Positions 33,372 through 42,683 are shown, counted from the stretch's first letter. The stretch is 64,000 bases of DNA from Pseudomonadota bacterium (GCA_026388275.1 JAPLKB010000017.1:1-64000), one strand, 5' to 3'. A program made the numbers and translations. The notes: a model not told the origin generated them from the sequence alone.

Positions 33372-34141
33372 CTTCCGAATCTCCTCCCTCTGTGCTGATA
33401 ACTTCTGATTGCCCGCAAAAAGTCGATCTTTCTAAAAGCTGGCCAAAGGGCATCGCAAAAGTAAAATTCGCTGTATACACTTTGCCATAAAAGAAAACCG
33501 CTTAAACGAATTTCACCACTTGTACGGATAATAAGGTCTGGATCAGGAATTCCGTTTGTATATAAATGGTTTGTTATATCTTCAATTGTTATGCTATCTG
33601 CTAATTCATCAGTGCTTTCAGCTTTTTTCTCTCTTATAGCTTCCCTCACAGCTTCAACGATCTCTTCTCTCCCGCCGTAGCCGATAGCTATATTCAGAAT
33701 GTGCCTTTCGTTATTTTTTGTATATTCTTCGGTATTTCTTATTGCTTCTTTTAATGTGTCGGGCAGCACATCGAACTTTCCGAGAATTTTAATTCTGAAG
33801 CCATTTTTTTTTATTACAAGACTTCTTGAGAGTTCGACTATTTTTTCTTCTATTACTTTCAGGAGGCCTTCCAACTCTGACTCGTCCCGCAGGATATTTT
33901 CCGTTGAAAGGACCCATATTGTTACAATTTTTATATCAAGATCGCTGCACCATTGAAGGACTCCGCCAAGTTTCCTTGCTCCTTCTTTGTGTCCCATTGT
34001 TACGTCATCAAAACCCATCTCTCGGGCAAACCTTCTGTTGCCGTCAAGGATGATGCCTATATGGGTTGGTTTTATCCCTTTCTGAACTTCATTTTCAAGA
34101 AGTTTTTCGTATGAATAGTATAGAGCCCTTTTTACAAGCAT
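33368..34141 (-). CDS. Polyprenyl diphosphate synthase (UppS-like cis-prenyltransferase)
   Basis: The 257-residue enzyme extends isoprenyl diphosphates with cis double bonds, as in undecaprenyl phosphate formation for cell-wall carriers. The catalytic stretch IGIILDGNRRFARE lies near 28, WVLSTENI near 78, NIAIGYGGREE near 150, and the closing PDLIIRTSGEIRLSGFLLWQ near 205 with the substrate-binding RTSGE...R. DGNRRFA rather than the common DGNGRWA indicates a divergent or secondary family member, so product length is uncertain. It is the first gene of a coupled three-gene unit. Confidence 0.88.
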   Translation of the reverse strand: MLVKRALYYSYEKLLENEVQKGIKPTHIGIILDGNRRFAREMGFDDVTMGHKEGARKLGGVLQWCSDLDIKIVTIWVLSTENILRDESELEGLLKVIEEKIVELSRSLVIKKNGFRIKILGKFDVLPDTLKEAIRNTEEYTKNNERHILNIAIGYGGREEIVEAVREAIREKKAESTDELADSITIEDITNHLYTNGIPDPDLIIRTSGEIRLSGFLLWQSVYSEFYFCDALWPAFRKIDFLRAIRSYQHRGRRFGR

Positions 34142-34270
34142 AATAAATTATAATGTATTTTTTCCTAAATTAACATCGTTTTTACAGGAAAGATAAGGAA
34201 ACTGCGAAAGGCAGAGTTCAGAAAAGCCTCTACGTAATGTTTCCGGTTTCGGGTGACGCCTACATCGTTG

Positions 34271-35494
34271 TCAGCCCTGTATTTGCCCTATTGGTTTCGG
34301 TCTTGAAACGAGGGACTTTACCGCATCCTTTAAACCGTCAAGGGTAAGCTCAAACATAGGAAATACCTTGCTTATCGTGTCTACGGTATAATGACCCCAA
34401 TAATTCCTGTGTGTGGGGTTCAGCCAGACCGAATGCGGAAAATGTTCTTTGATCTTCATAAGCCATTCCAGACCAGGCTTGTCGTTTGTATAGTAGTAGT
34501 CTATATTGCCGTTCACATCGAACAGCTCCGAGTATGCCATCCTCGCATCGCCGACAAAGACAACTTTATATCCGCTGTGAAAGTTTGAAAAAAGCTTTTC
34601 TGTGGGCATTCTTTTATAGTTCGATATGTCCTCGTAAACGTCCTGGTATATACAATTGTGGAAAAAATAATATTTGAATTCTTTGAAGTGCTCCATCTGG
34701 GTTGCAGCAGAAAAAAGCCTTTCGCAAAGCTCTGAGTATGGCCACATCGAACCGCCGGTATCCATTAGCAGAATAAGCCTTACCGAGTTTTCCCTCGATT
34801 TGTTAAAAACAAGCTCAATTTCTCCGCCTTCCTTTGCAGTTTTGTCTATTGTCTGATCTATATCCAGTTCTTCTTCTGTCCCTTCTCTTTTTAATTCTCT
34901 CAGTTTTTTCAAAGCCATTTTTGTTTGTCTTACATCAAGTATAATGTCATTTCTATAGTTCTTGAATCTTCTTTCTTCTGCTACTTTTGATGCGGACTGC
35001 ATCCATGATTCCCCGCCAACCCTTATTCCGCCGGGATGATATCCGTATGCCCCAAAGGGTGATGTGCCGCCTGTTCCTATCCATTTACCCCCGCCGTCAT
35101 GCCGCTCTTTCTGTTCTTTCAGTCTTTCCCTGAATTGCTTCATCAATTCTTCCAGATCGTGCTCTTTTTTAAAATCCTCCAGTTTTTGCTGAAACTCTGC
35201 CATTTCTTCGGGACTCATCTTGGGAAGCCTGTGGGTAGGGTTTTCAAGCCATTCAAGTACTTTATCGAGATCGGCGGGCTCTGTTTTGATTCCGCCGAAA
35301 TACTCCTGGAAAGCTTCGTCAAACATATCGTAGAATGCTTCACTTTTCACAAGAAAAGCCCTTCCGATATAATAAAGATGATCAAGGCTTGATTGAAAAT
35401 AACCGTTATACAATGCTTCTATGAATGATAACCATTCTGTGACGGCAACAGGTACGCCCTTTTTTCTTAAAAGATAAAAAAAATCAGTAAACAT
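34271..35494 (-). CDS. CoxE-like VWA-domain protein
   Basis: The 407-residue protein has a C-terminal von Willebrand A fold of the CoxE type. The MIDAS sequence is degenerate but present (LLMDTGGSM near 240). The middle part is charged and includes ELDIDQTIDKTAKEGGEIEL. It forms a pair with the MoxR-type ATPase upstream (35553-36407), the typical MoxR-VWA chaperone couple that activates metalloenzymes or other complexes. The target here is unknown. Confidence 0.88.
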   Translation of the reverse strand: MFTDFFYLLRKKGVPVAVTEWLSFIEALYNGYFQSSLDHLYYIGRAFLVKSEAFYDMFDEAFQEYFGGIKTEPADLDKVLEWLENPTHRLPKMSPEEMAEFQQKLEDFKKEHDLEELMKQFRERLKEQKERHDGGGKWIGTGGTSPFGAYGYHPGGIRVGGESWMQSASKVAEERRFKNYRNDIILDVRQTKMALKKLRELKREGTEEELDIDQTIDKTAKEGGEIELVFNKSRENSVRLILLMDTGGSMWPYSELCERLFSAATQMEHFKEFKYYFFHNCIYQDVYEDISNYKRMPTEKLFSNFHSGYKVVFVGDARMAYSELFDVNGNIDYYYTNDKPGLEWLMKIKEHFPHSVWLNPTHRNYWGHYTVDTISKVFPMFELTLDGLKDAVKSLVSRPKPIGQIQG

Positions 35495-35552
35495 TCTATA
35501 ACTCCCGAATTGCCGGCATTGAAATATATGCCTTAGACTAATCCGCCTTTAT

Positions 35553-36407
35553 TTAAAATCTCTTTCTGAATCCTGATCCACCCTGAGCACTGCTGAGTTT
35601 TACGAACCTTCCTGTATCCTGCTCGGTTTTGAGGAGCGCTCCAAGAAAAGGTATTTCAGATGATATTTTATCAATGCTGATTCCGCCAAGAGCGAGAACT
35701 TTTATCCAGTCAATAAGTTCGCTTGTTGATGGTTTTTTCCGTAGACCTTCTACTTCGCGTATCCAGTAGAATTTCTTAATTGCTTCTCTCATAAGCTTGT
35801 TTTCAATATCCGGATAATGTACTTTTACGATCTTTTCCATCATTTCCTGATCGGGAAATTCAATATAGTGAAATACGCACCTTCTCAGAAAGGCATCAGG
35901 CAGTTCCTTCTCTGAATTGCTTGTAATGATTACGACAGGTCTGTGCTTTGCTCTGACTTCTTCATCAAGCTCCGGTATATGAAAAGTCATTTCATCAAGT
36001 TCGTTAAGCAGATCGTTCGGGAATTCCACATCAGCCTTGTCAACTTCATCTATCAAAAGGACCAGTTGCTCGTCGCTGGTGAATGCTTGTCCCAGTTTGC
36101 CGAGCTTTATATACTGCCTTATATCGGAGATGTCTTTGTCTTTGAATCTTGCATCATTTAGCCTTTGAACGGTATCATACACATATAGGCCGTCTTTTGC
36201 TTTTGTAGTTGATTTAATATTCCAGATAAGAAGCTTCTTATTAAGCGCGCCTGCTATGCTGTGAGCAAGAAGCGTTTTGCCTGTGCCGGGTTCGCCTTTA
36301 ATAACAAGCGGTTTTCCCAGTGCGACTGAAACATTTACAATCTCCATTAAAGGCCTTGACGCTATGTAATCATCGCTTCCCTGATATCCGTGTGTAGTTG
36401 TTGCCAT
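35553..36407 (-). CDS. MoxR-family AAA+ ATPase
   Basis: The protein has 284 residues from ATG 36407, selected because GAAGGAGG lies eight bases upstream. Walker A GEPGTGKT near residue 38, Walker B VLLIDEVDKAD near 120, sensor ITSNSEKELPDAFLRRCVFH near 165, and a C-terminal lid. MoxR ATPases work with VWA proteins to fold or load cofactors into enzyme complexes. The VWA partner is downstream after 58 bases. It is read from the promoter at 36442-36471. Confidence 0.93.
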   Translation of the reverse strand: MATTTHGYQGSDDYIASRPLMEIVNVSVALGKPLVIKGEPGTGKTLLAHSIAGALNKKLLIWNIKSTTKAKDGLYVYDTVQRLNDARFKDKDISDIRQYIKLGKLGQAFTSDEQLVLLIDEVDKADVEFPNDLLNELDEMTFHIPELDEEVRAKHRPVVIITSNSEKELPDAFLRRCVFHYIEFPDQEMMEKIVKVHYPDIENKLMREAIKKFYWIREVEGLRKKPSTSELIDWIKVLALGGISIDKISSEIPFLGALLKTEQDTGRFVKLSSAQGGSGFRKRF

Positions 36408-36425
36408 GAACTCCTCCTTCTTATA

Positions 36426-36471
36426 AGTGAAAAATATCACTATTATACGACTAACTTATACCTGTTGTCAA
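36426..36471 (-). promoter_or_regulatory. Promoter of the MoxR-VWA operon with palindrome
   Basis: On the minus strand TTGACA (36471-36466) and TATAAT (36447-36442) are separated by 18 bases, both boxes matching consensus. AGTGA-AAAATA-TCACT (36426-36441) lies where transcription would begin and could bind a repressor. Confidence 0.75.
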
Positions 36472-36531
36472 CCGGACGGATGGCACTTGTTCTGCGGAAA
36501 TTACGTTTTACCTTGATAAAAGTGAATTGAT

Positions 36532-38943
36532 GTGGCACGTTATCAATTATATATGTATCGCGAATATTCAAAACATTTCCGTTTGATACAAATAGTTCCT
36601 GCACTGCTCTTCCTGCTGTCCGCTTTATTTGCTTTCTGTTCCCAACCTTTATTAGCTCAGGAAAAACCTTCGGTATGGCGGGATATGATAAACCGGGAGA
36701 AAACAGAGGTCAGGGAGGTGCAGATTGAAATAGAAAAGTTCATTGCCGAACAGCCGGAAAAAGCTCAAAAGCTTCAGGAAAAAGCCCGGGAATTTAACCG
36801 CGAGCTGAGACATTTGCTCCTAATCCACAGCATAGCGGAAAATAACCCTATTGAATTCCGCAATACTTTAAAAGTAATGGATGCCCTTAAAAAAAGTGCC
36901 AACAGTTTTATCAACCCCATAAATGAGCAGATAAAAAATGCCGGCGAATTTGAAAAGTCTATGTACGAAAGAAAGGAAGAATACAGCAAATTAGCCGAGG
37001 ACAAATTGCTGGTAGAATCAGCCCGGATAAGCAGAGAATATGTAGAAGATTTGATAAAGCTTTTAGCCGTTATAAACACAGCAAAAAAACTCCTTACCGT
37101 TTTTCCTCATCAGATCGAAGATTTTCTCTTGAGACTGGAACAAAAAAGATCGGATGTTGAGAAAGAATTTAGCGACTCATGGAAAACATATTTTTTCACG
37201 TCCACGCCAAAGCATTATTTTACATCAGGCTCATGGGAGCTGGCCTATTTGGTAGCGACAAAGTGGTTGAAATTTGTAGCTCTTTACGGATTAACGCCTT
37301 CCGAAGAGCAAAAACACTCCTTTAATGATTTTATCCTCAAGATAATTTTTTCAGGGCTCATAGTTTCTCTTATCTGCTATCTTTTCCTTAGATGGCTTGG
37401 CAAAAAATTGCATAACAGCCATACGGTCAGATATTGTTTGCCTTTCAGTGTCTGGGCAGTTTTCGGTCTCTCAACCATTATCAATGCCGTTACTTCCGAT
37501 TATTTTCAGTTCGGCGCATATCAGGCCTTCGGGGAAATTCTGCTTGCAGGCAGTGTAGTATCCCTTGCCTGGAATTTACGTAGAACATCGCTCACAACGG
37601 CTCATCGCTCAGGTTATAATATCCTATGGCCTCTCTGGCTTATCTTTGCCGCCGGAATAACCGTGCAGGCATTACGCGTCCCTATTGTTACAATGACCCC
37701 ATTGTTCACGGTCTTACTTATTATATGCAGTGTATATTACTACCTTATCAGGAAACACGTAGTATCCGAACCGGAACAAAAACTATCCATTTTCACAACA
37801 GGGCTTACTGCAATACTTGCTGTAACGACCTTGCTCGGCTGGGGAAGCCTTTCCATGCTCATCTCGGCGCTCTGGTTCATGGTTGTCTTAAATATAGTGC
37901 TCGGATCAGGATTGAGCAGCTATTTCTGGAGAACCATACATTCCGGCAAACAGAAATCCATAAGCCTGATTTTATTGGGCAATATGGTTTTACCACTTAT
38001 CTTTATAGGGCTTTTTACCCTGATTGTTGTATGGGCATCAATATACACCGGCGGAATGCCGCTTTTAATGAAAATTATTCAATGGAAAAAAGATTGGGGT
38101 ATGATATCACTACGGATCACAACGCTATTGACCCTTGCTGCATTATTCTTTATAGCCCGTTCTTTTATAGCCTTTTTTCATACGGCCATAAAATTTCTAA
38201 AGATACATTGGGAAAATATCGAAGAAGGAGTCATAAAATCCCTTCAAACCCTCTCATCTTATGTAATCTGGTTTTGTTATGTCATTGTTTCTTTAAACTT
38301 TCTGGGAATAGGTATCGGCAATCTTACCATTATTGCAGGAGGCCTGTCGGTAGGCGTAGGCTTTGCCCTTCAGGATCTTATTAAGAATTTTGTAAGCGGT
38401 TTGATTCTGCTTTTTGGACGTTCCATACACCCCGGTGATGAAATCCAGCTTGAAGATGTTCACGGAAGGGTTGAAAAAATCAATATAAGAAGCACTGTAG
38501 TGCAGACCAATGAGGATTCTACAATATTCCTGCCGAACTCTGATCTGGTTTCAAAAAAAATTGTCAACTGGACGCATAAAGACCCGAAGGGAAGGGCGGA
38601 GATAATTGTAGGCGTGGCCTATGGTTCCGATACGAATCTAATAAAAGATCTGCTCATCCGATCCGCGCTTTCAAACCCGGATGTATTGAAAGAACCTCCC
38701 CCCTATGTTCTGTTCAATGATTTTGGGGACAATGCGCTTATTTTCCATCTCCGATTCTGGATTATGCACGTAATACTTTTAAGAGACAAGGTAAGATCAG
38801 TAATCCGTTTCGAAATTGACAGGGTTTTCAAGGAGCACAACATAAAAATAGCATATCCGCAGCGGGATATTCACATACGTTCTGTTGATGGATTATCAGG
38901 TTATTTGAAAACTGATGGTACGCTAACAGACGAGAAGCGTTAA
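36532..38943 (+). CDS. Large mechanosensitive channel, MscK/MscS family
   Basis: The 803-residue protein has an N-terminal signal or anchor, a periplasmic helical region (about 45-230), a run of roughly ten hydrophobic segments (about 270-610), and the MscS pore and beta domains at 600-780. The pore motif GGLSVGVGFALQDLIKNFVS lies near 605-625, then GRSIHPGDEIQLEDVHGRVE and TIFLPNSDLVSKKIVNW. Such channels release solutes on osmotic downshock. The start is GTG 36532, with ATG 36553 as an alternative. It is divergent from the MoxR operon and probably has its own promoter in the shared spacer. Confidence 0.9.
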   Translation: MARYQLYMYREYSKHFRLIQIVPALLFLLSALFAFCSQPLLAQEKPSVWRDMINREKTEVREVQIEIEKFIAEQPEKAQKLQEKAREFNRELRHLLLIHSIAENNPIEFRNTLKVMDALKKSANSFINPINEQIKNAGEFEKSMYERKEEYSKLAEDKLLVESARISREYVEDLIKLLAVINTAKKLLTVFPHQIEDFLLRLEQKRSDVEKEFSDSWKTYFFTSTPKHYFTSGSWELAYLVATKWLKFVALYGLTPSEEQKHSFNDFILKIIFSGLIVSLICYLFLRWLGKKLHNSHTVRYCLPFSVWAVFGLSTIINAVTSDYFQFGAYQAFGEILLAGSVVSLAWNLRRTSLTTAHRSGYNILWPLWLIFAAGITVQALRVPIVTMTPLFTVLLIICSVYYYLIRKHVVSEPEQKLSIFTTGLTAILAVTTLLGWGSLSMLISALWFMVVLNIVLGSGLSSYFWRTIHSGKQKSISLILLGNMVLPLIFIGLFTLIVVWASIYTGGMPLLMKIIQWKKDWGMISLRITTLLTLAALFFIARSFIAFFHTAIKFLKIHWENIEEGVIKSLQTLSSYVIWFCYVIVSLNFLGIGIGNLTIIAGGLSVGVGFALQDLIKNFVSGLILLFGRSIHPGDEIQLEDVHGRVEKINIRSTVVQTNEDSTIFLPNSDLVSKKIVNWTHKDPKGRAEIIVGVAYGSDTNLIKDLLIRSALSNPDVLKEPPPYVLFNDFGDNALIFHLRFWIMHVILLRDKVRSVIRFEIDRVFKEHNIKIAYPQRDIHIRSVDGLSGYLKTDGTLTDEKR

Positions 38944-39154
38944 GTTTCCTGCACGGGCTTTGAAAAAGCTTATTATGATAGATATTGCCTTGTCTGAAGA
39001 CGATTTACGTGTTCCACCTGCAAATAACTATGAACATCTGAAAGGCGCCAGAAAAGATGAGTGTTCAATTCGGGTGAATGATCAGTGGCGTATATGTTTT
39101 CTTTTCGAGATAAGTACATGTATCCTTTCTGATAAACTTTTTTGTCCATTTTAA
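38944..39154 (+). pseudogene. HigB-type toxin remnant
   Basis: The stretch encodes FPARALKKLIMIDIA, then DDLRVPPANNYEHLKGARKD and SIRVNDQWRICF, the well-known core of HigB/RelE plasmid-maintenance toxins. The N-terminal third is missing, and after RICF the frame runs into unrelated sequence instead of the usual VEIVDYH end. No antitoxin gene follows. It directly abuts the channel gene stop codon, and is most likely a broken toxin. Confidence 0.75.
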
Positions 39155-39207
39155 AAAGTAGAAAATAGCTTTATGAGTGTGATACATTCTTCATTTTGAA
39201 AATAAAT

Positions 39208-39831
39208 ATGAATATTCAAGACAGAACAATAGATATGGTTGTTTTTGATTTTGGTGGTGTCCTGGCTGAAATAGGATTTGAAGAGGGATTGAGGGCTGTT
39301 GCGATGCGCCACGGGTTAGACGAAACAGCCTTTTATAATCTGGCTTATGACTTGATTTACTCGACAGGATATCTGACGGGCCACATTGAAGAACACGCCT
39401 TCTGGCAGGCAATCCGCGAAAAAACAGGCATTGAAGATGAAGACACAATACTCCGCAATGAAGTCCTCTCACGATTTGTTCTGCGGCACTGGATGTTTGA
39501 TATTGTAAAAAAGCTCAAAGCAAATGGTATTGGAACTGCTATCCTCAGCGATCAAACCAATTGGCTCGATGAATTAAACGAACAATACGATTTCTTCAAA
39601 TATTTTGATGTTGTGTTTAACAGCTATAATCTTAAAAAAAGTAAGATGGACCCTTCCCATTTTTCTGATATTATCACACGTCTGAATTGTGCACCGGAGA
39701 GGCTTCTTTTTGTAGATGATACTGAGGCACATTGTGTAACTGCACGCAGGATGGGCATGAAGGCAATCCAGTTCATTGACCGTCCTTCCTTTCTCGAAGC
39801 TATATTCTGTTTTTGCCCTATTTCTATATGA
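39208..39831 (+). CDS. HAD-superfamily hydrolase
   Basis: The 207-residue protein starts at ATG 39208. Motif I VFDFGGVL near residue 12 carries the nucleophile aspartate; motif II is AILSDQTN near 113; the conserved lysine lies in KKSKMDPSHF near 147; motif IV is LLFVDDTEAH near 167. The order and size match small HAD phosphatases of the haloacid dehalogenase/YihX type. The substrate is unknown. The last residues (FCFCPISI) are unusual and could mark a short 3' frame change. Confidence 0.82.
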   Translation: MNIQDRTIDMVVFDFGGVLAEIGFEEGLRAVAMRHGLDETAFYNLAYDLIYSTGYLTGHIEEHAFWQAIREKTGIEDEDTILRNEVLSRFVLRHWMFDIVKKLKANGIGTAILSDQTNWLDELNEQYDFFKYFDVVFNSYNLKKSKMDPSHFSDIITRLNCAPERLLFVDDTEAHCVTARRMGMKAIQFIDRPSFLEAIFCFCPISI

Positions 39832-40078
39832 GCAGGTATGGAAGAAGTACCGCCAAATTGAGTGTCGCACTTCGTCCTTCCCTATAGTATGAGTTATTCC
39901 ATATGAAGCAGGGCTTGTCGCTATATTTTGGGATGTAATGTCCTTCCGGAAAATGATGTATATAGCATTAATAACATTTTTTATTTGCCTTTATTATAAG
40001 CAAAGAATACCATAACAAAAAGTCTGAAAACAACGAGCATCGTATATTAATTGCTGGACGGTAAAAGGAGGAAAAAGT

Positions 40079-40366
40079 ATGATTAGACATGTAGTTCTTT
40101 GTAAGTTTCGTACCTCAGCATCCGAAGAAAAAAGCGAGAATGCCATAAATATGCTCCGTACTCTGGGACAATCTATTCCCGAGGTACGAGAATGGAGCAT
40201 GGGCAAGCAAGCTCTGCCTTCGAGCACAGCTTATGACCTGGCAATAGTTTCAAGTTTTGAGAATGTGGAAGCATTAGAGAGGTACAGGAATCATCCCGAT
40301 CACATCAGGATAAAGAATCTTCTGACTGAGATAGCGGATTTGGCTGTCGTTGATTATGAATATTAG
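40079..40366 (+). CDS. Dabb-domain (stress-responsive A/B barrel) protein
   Basis: The 95-residue protein begins MIRHVVLCKFR and contains the typical YDLAIVSSFENVEALERYRN, a single dimeric alpha-beta barrel domain. Members are found in stress proteins and some aromatic-acid enzymes, and the role here is unknown. AAAGGAGG lies seven bases before the ATG, so translation should be strong. Confidence 0.88.
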   Translation: MIRHVVLCKFRTSASEEKSENAINMLRTLGQSIPEVREWSMGKQALPSSTAYDLAIVSSFENVEALERYRNHPDHIRIKNLLTEIADLAVVDYEY

Positions 40367-40434
40367 TTAGAACAGGAAGGTTTAACACCCGTCCTCGCTT
40401 GACAAGGGCTTCACGTCGGTTTTTTTACTCTTCA

Positions 40435-40481
40435 CGCTTCACGAGATACGTTCCACGGCTTTATTCGCTTCACGAGATACG
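40435..40481. repeat. 16-bp direct repeat in spacer
   Basis: CGCTTCACGAGATACG occurs at 40435-40450 and again at 40466-40481, 31 bases apart, with further partial copies of TTCACG at 40410 and 40431. It lies in the leader before the acetyltransferase gene. No coding role is seen. Confidence 0.75.
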
Positions 40482-40524
40482 CTTCATGCATAACGCTTTG
40501 CGAAATTTAAAAAGAGGAGTAAAT

Positions 40525-41511
40525 ATGAGCAACGAGATCTTGACCGCTGATTTATTCAAGCCTGAAGATGCAGAAGGTGTGACAAATCTTTTTAGAGAAA
40601 TTTACGGAGACGGTTATCCTGCAAAGGTTGTCTATAATCCTGAAGAACTAATAGCCGCATTTGAAAAACGGGATAATATACCGATTGTTGTCCGCACACC
40701 GGATAACAGGGTAGTCGGATACAGCTCATTATTCCGTGCAGCGCCTGACAAGGGAGTATATGAGAAAGGGAATGGAGTGGTCTCTCCGGATTACCGGAAT
40801 TCAGGTGTTATAAGTATGATTTTTCAATACGTTAAAAAGATTTTGCCCGGTATGAACGATGTAAATATGTTTTTTGGAGAGCCGGTCTGTAATCATATAT
40901 ATATCCAGAAAGCCGCCATTTCCGTTTTGCCTGTAGTGGAAACAGCCCTTGAAGTGGATCTCATGCCGGCCAAAGCATATGAGAAGGAAAAAAGCGCATC
41001 AGGCAGGGTATCAACGCTTCTCATGTTCATGACCCTTACCCCGAATCCTCATACTGTCCATATCCCTGATATATATGCCGACTATTTCAAATATATTTAT
41101 AATAGTTTTGACGACAGACGGGTTTTTTTACAATCAAAGGAAGATATCCCTTCTTTATTGCAAACCCGAATCGATACTCAGATATTTGATAATTCCGGGA
41201 TAGCCCGTGTAGCTGTCCATGAGACAGGATCAGATTTTGAGAAGGTTTTTCTTTTGGAAGAGCAACGTATTATAAGCCGGAACGCAGAGGTAATCCAGGT
41301 CTGGCTGAAATTGTCGTGGCCCTGGGTTGGTAAGATTGTCGGTTTGCTCAAGGATAAAGGTTATTTCTTTGGCGGAATACTGCCTCAATGGTTTGGTGAG
41401 GACGGGCTGCTCATGCAAAAAATTTTCTCGCAACCCGACTGGCAGGAGATTCATCTCTTTTCGGAAAGGGCAAGGAAGATTCTGGAATTTGTGAGAGCCG
41501 ATCGGCAATAA
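40525..41511 (+). CDS. GNAT-family N-acetyltransferase
   Basis: The protein has 328 residues from ATG 40525, preceded by AGAGGAG. The longer upstream frame is repeat DNA and was rejected. The N-terminal half has a GNAT fold (FKPEDAEGVTNLFREIYGD, then VVSPDYRNSGVISMIFQYV, a divergent acetyl-CoA loop). The C-terminal half (WLKLSWPWVGKIVGLLKDKG, FGGILPQWFGEDGLLMQKIF) matches a second domain seen in some anaerobe acetyltransferases. The substrate is not identifiable. Confidence 0.78.
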   Translation: MSNEILTADLFKPEDAEGVTNLFREIYGDGYPAKVVYNPEELIAAFEKRDNIPIVVRTPDNRVVGYSSLFRAAPDKGVYEKGNGVVSPDYRNSGVISMIFQYVKKILPGMNDVNMFFGEPVCNHIYIQKAAISVLPVVETALEVDLMPAKAYEKEKSASGRVSTLLMFMTLTPNPHTVHIPDIYADYFKYIYNSFDDRRVFLQSKEDIPSLLQTRIDTQIFDNSGIARVAVHETGSDFEKVFLLEEQRIISRNAEVIQVWLKLSWPWVGKIVGLLKDKGYFFGGILPQWFGEDGLLMQKIFSQPDWQEIHLFSERARKILEFVRADRQ

Positions 41512-41608
41512 TGTCGGCAATAATAATGTTAACCCATAATTCAAATATATTTGGCGAGGAAATGTATCCCTGGAGCGAGCTTCCACGATGTGAGAGTGAG
41601 ATTCCGTC

Positions 41609-41636
41609 TTGACGGAGCAAGATAAGGTAATATAAT
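41609..41636 (+). promoter_or_regulatory. Promoter for the exbBD pair
   Basis: TTGACG (41609-41614) and TATAAT (41631-41636) lie 16 bases apart, 32 bases before the ExbB-like ATG. Confidence 0.65.
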
Positions 41637-41667
41637 ATTTAACGCAAGAAACTAAAAGGAGATTATC

Positions 41668-42264
41668 ATGTTTCAGTTACTTATAAGAGGGGGGTGGATG
41701 ATGCTTCCCCTGGCACTCTGTTCTGTGGTGGCAGTAACCATTATTATAGAAAGGTTTCTCTTCTTCAGGCGCATCGGCGCATCACACCGCGGCGAGGAAG
41801 TGCTCGCACTGATCCGAAGGGGAGACACCGATGATGCACTCGGTATTACTGATGAGACGGCATTGTTGCCGGTCATGAAGGTACTGTCGGTCGGCATCAC
41901 CCATCGTTTTGAGCCGGGAGGAGCCATGGAAGCGGCGGCGATTGCCGAGCTCTCACTGATGAGGCGGGGATTGGTGGCTCTTGATACTATTATTACCCTT
42001 TCACCACTTCTGGGTCTCCTGGGCACCATCATAGGGATGATCGACTCTTTCAATATTATGGCCACAACAGGTCTGGGACAGCCCCATGCGGTTACCGGAG
42101 GAGTGGCGGAGGCGCTCATCTGCACGGCTGCCGGAATTGCAGTGGCGGTGGTCACCTTGATACCATACAACTACTTCACGGCACGTGTCGACAGGGAAGC
42201 GGAATCAATCGAAGCCTATGCGACCCGCCTTGAACTGGCGCTCTCTGCGCAGCCAAAGGAGTGA
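41668..42264 (+). CDS. exbB: ExbB/TolQ-family proton channel protein
   Basis: The 198-residue membrane protein has three hydrophobic segments (WMMLPLALCSVVAVTIIIE near 10-28, then 105-125 and 150-172). The channel signature is LSPLLGLLGTIIGMIDSF near 108. The ribosome site AAAGGAG is seven bases upstream. It is shorter than tolQ at 28553 and not a close copy. It appears richer in G+C than its neighbours, which hints at acquisition. No tonB or receptor gene is adjacent, so the partner is unknown. Confidence 0.9.
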   Translation: MFQLLIRGGWMMLPLALCSVVAVTIIIERFLFFRRIGASHRGEEVLALIRRGDTDDALGITDETALLPVMKVLSVGITHRFEPGGAMEAAAIAELSLMRRGLVALDTIITLSPLLGLLGTIIGMIDSFNIMATTGLGQPHAVTGGVAEALICTAAGIAVAVVTLIPYNYFTARVDREAESIEAYATRLELALSAQPKE

Positions 42265-42266
42265 TA

Positions 42267-42683
42267 ATGAAGCTCCCGCGAAAACCAAGGAAGAAGGCGC
42301 GTATCGAGATTATTCCCATGATCGACACCATGTTTTTTCTACTGGTCTTTTTCATGGTGGCAACCCTCTCCATGACAGTCCAGCGGGGACTTCCTGTAAA
42401 CCTCCCACATGCGGCGAGTGCCCGCGATGAGATACGTCAGGTGACGACGCTTACCCTCACGAAGGATAACAGACTTTACTTTGACAAAGAAGAACTTGCC
42501 TCCCCTGCCGAGGCATCTCTGCGCCTTGCCTCACAAACCAAGGCTAATACGGAGGTCTCGGTAGTGATTAATGCCGACCGGGCGGTGGAACATGGCCGGG
42601 TGATTGACCTCATGGACGCAGTGAGGCAGGCAGGAGTGACGAGGATTGCAGTAGCGGTGAGGCCGCTCTCCCGGGGAAAATAA
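42267..42683 (+). CDS. exbD: ExbD/TolR-family protein
   Basis: The 138-residue protein has one N-terminal anchor with the functional aspartate (IIPMIDTMFFLLVFFMVAT near 19) and a periplasmic domain with VVINADRAVEHGRVID near 100. The ATG at 42267 follows AAGGAG after five bases; an in-frame GTG at 42261 is less likely. It completes the stator pair with ExbB. Confidence 0.9.
   Translation: MKLPRKPRKKARIEIIPMIDTMFFLLVFFMVATLSMTVQRGLPVNLPHAASARDEIRQVTTLTLTKDNRLYFDKEELASPAEASLRLASQTKANTEVSVVINADRAVEHGRVIDLMDAVRQAGVTRIAVAVRPLSRGK

Noticed and set aside
37626-38384. Open frame of 252 codons inside the MscK-type gene
   Set aside because: It is out of frame with a clear channel protein and rich in Cys, His and Tyr as expected of a shifted frame.
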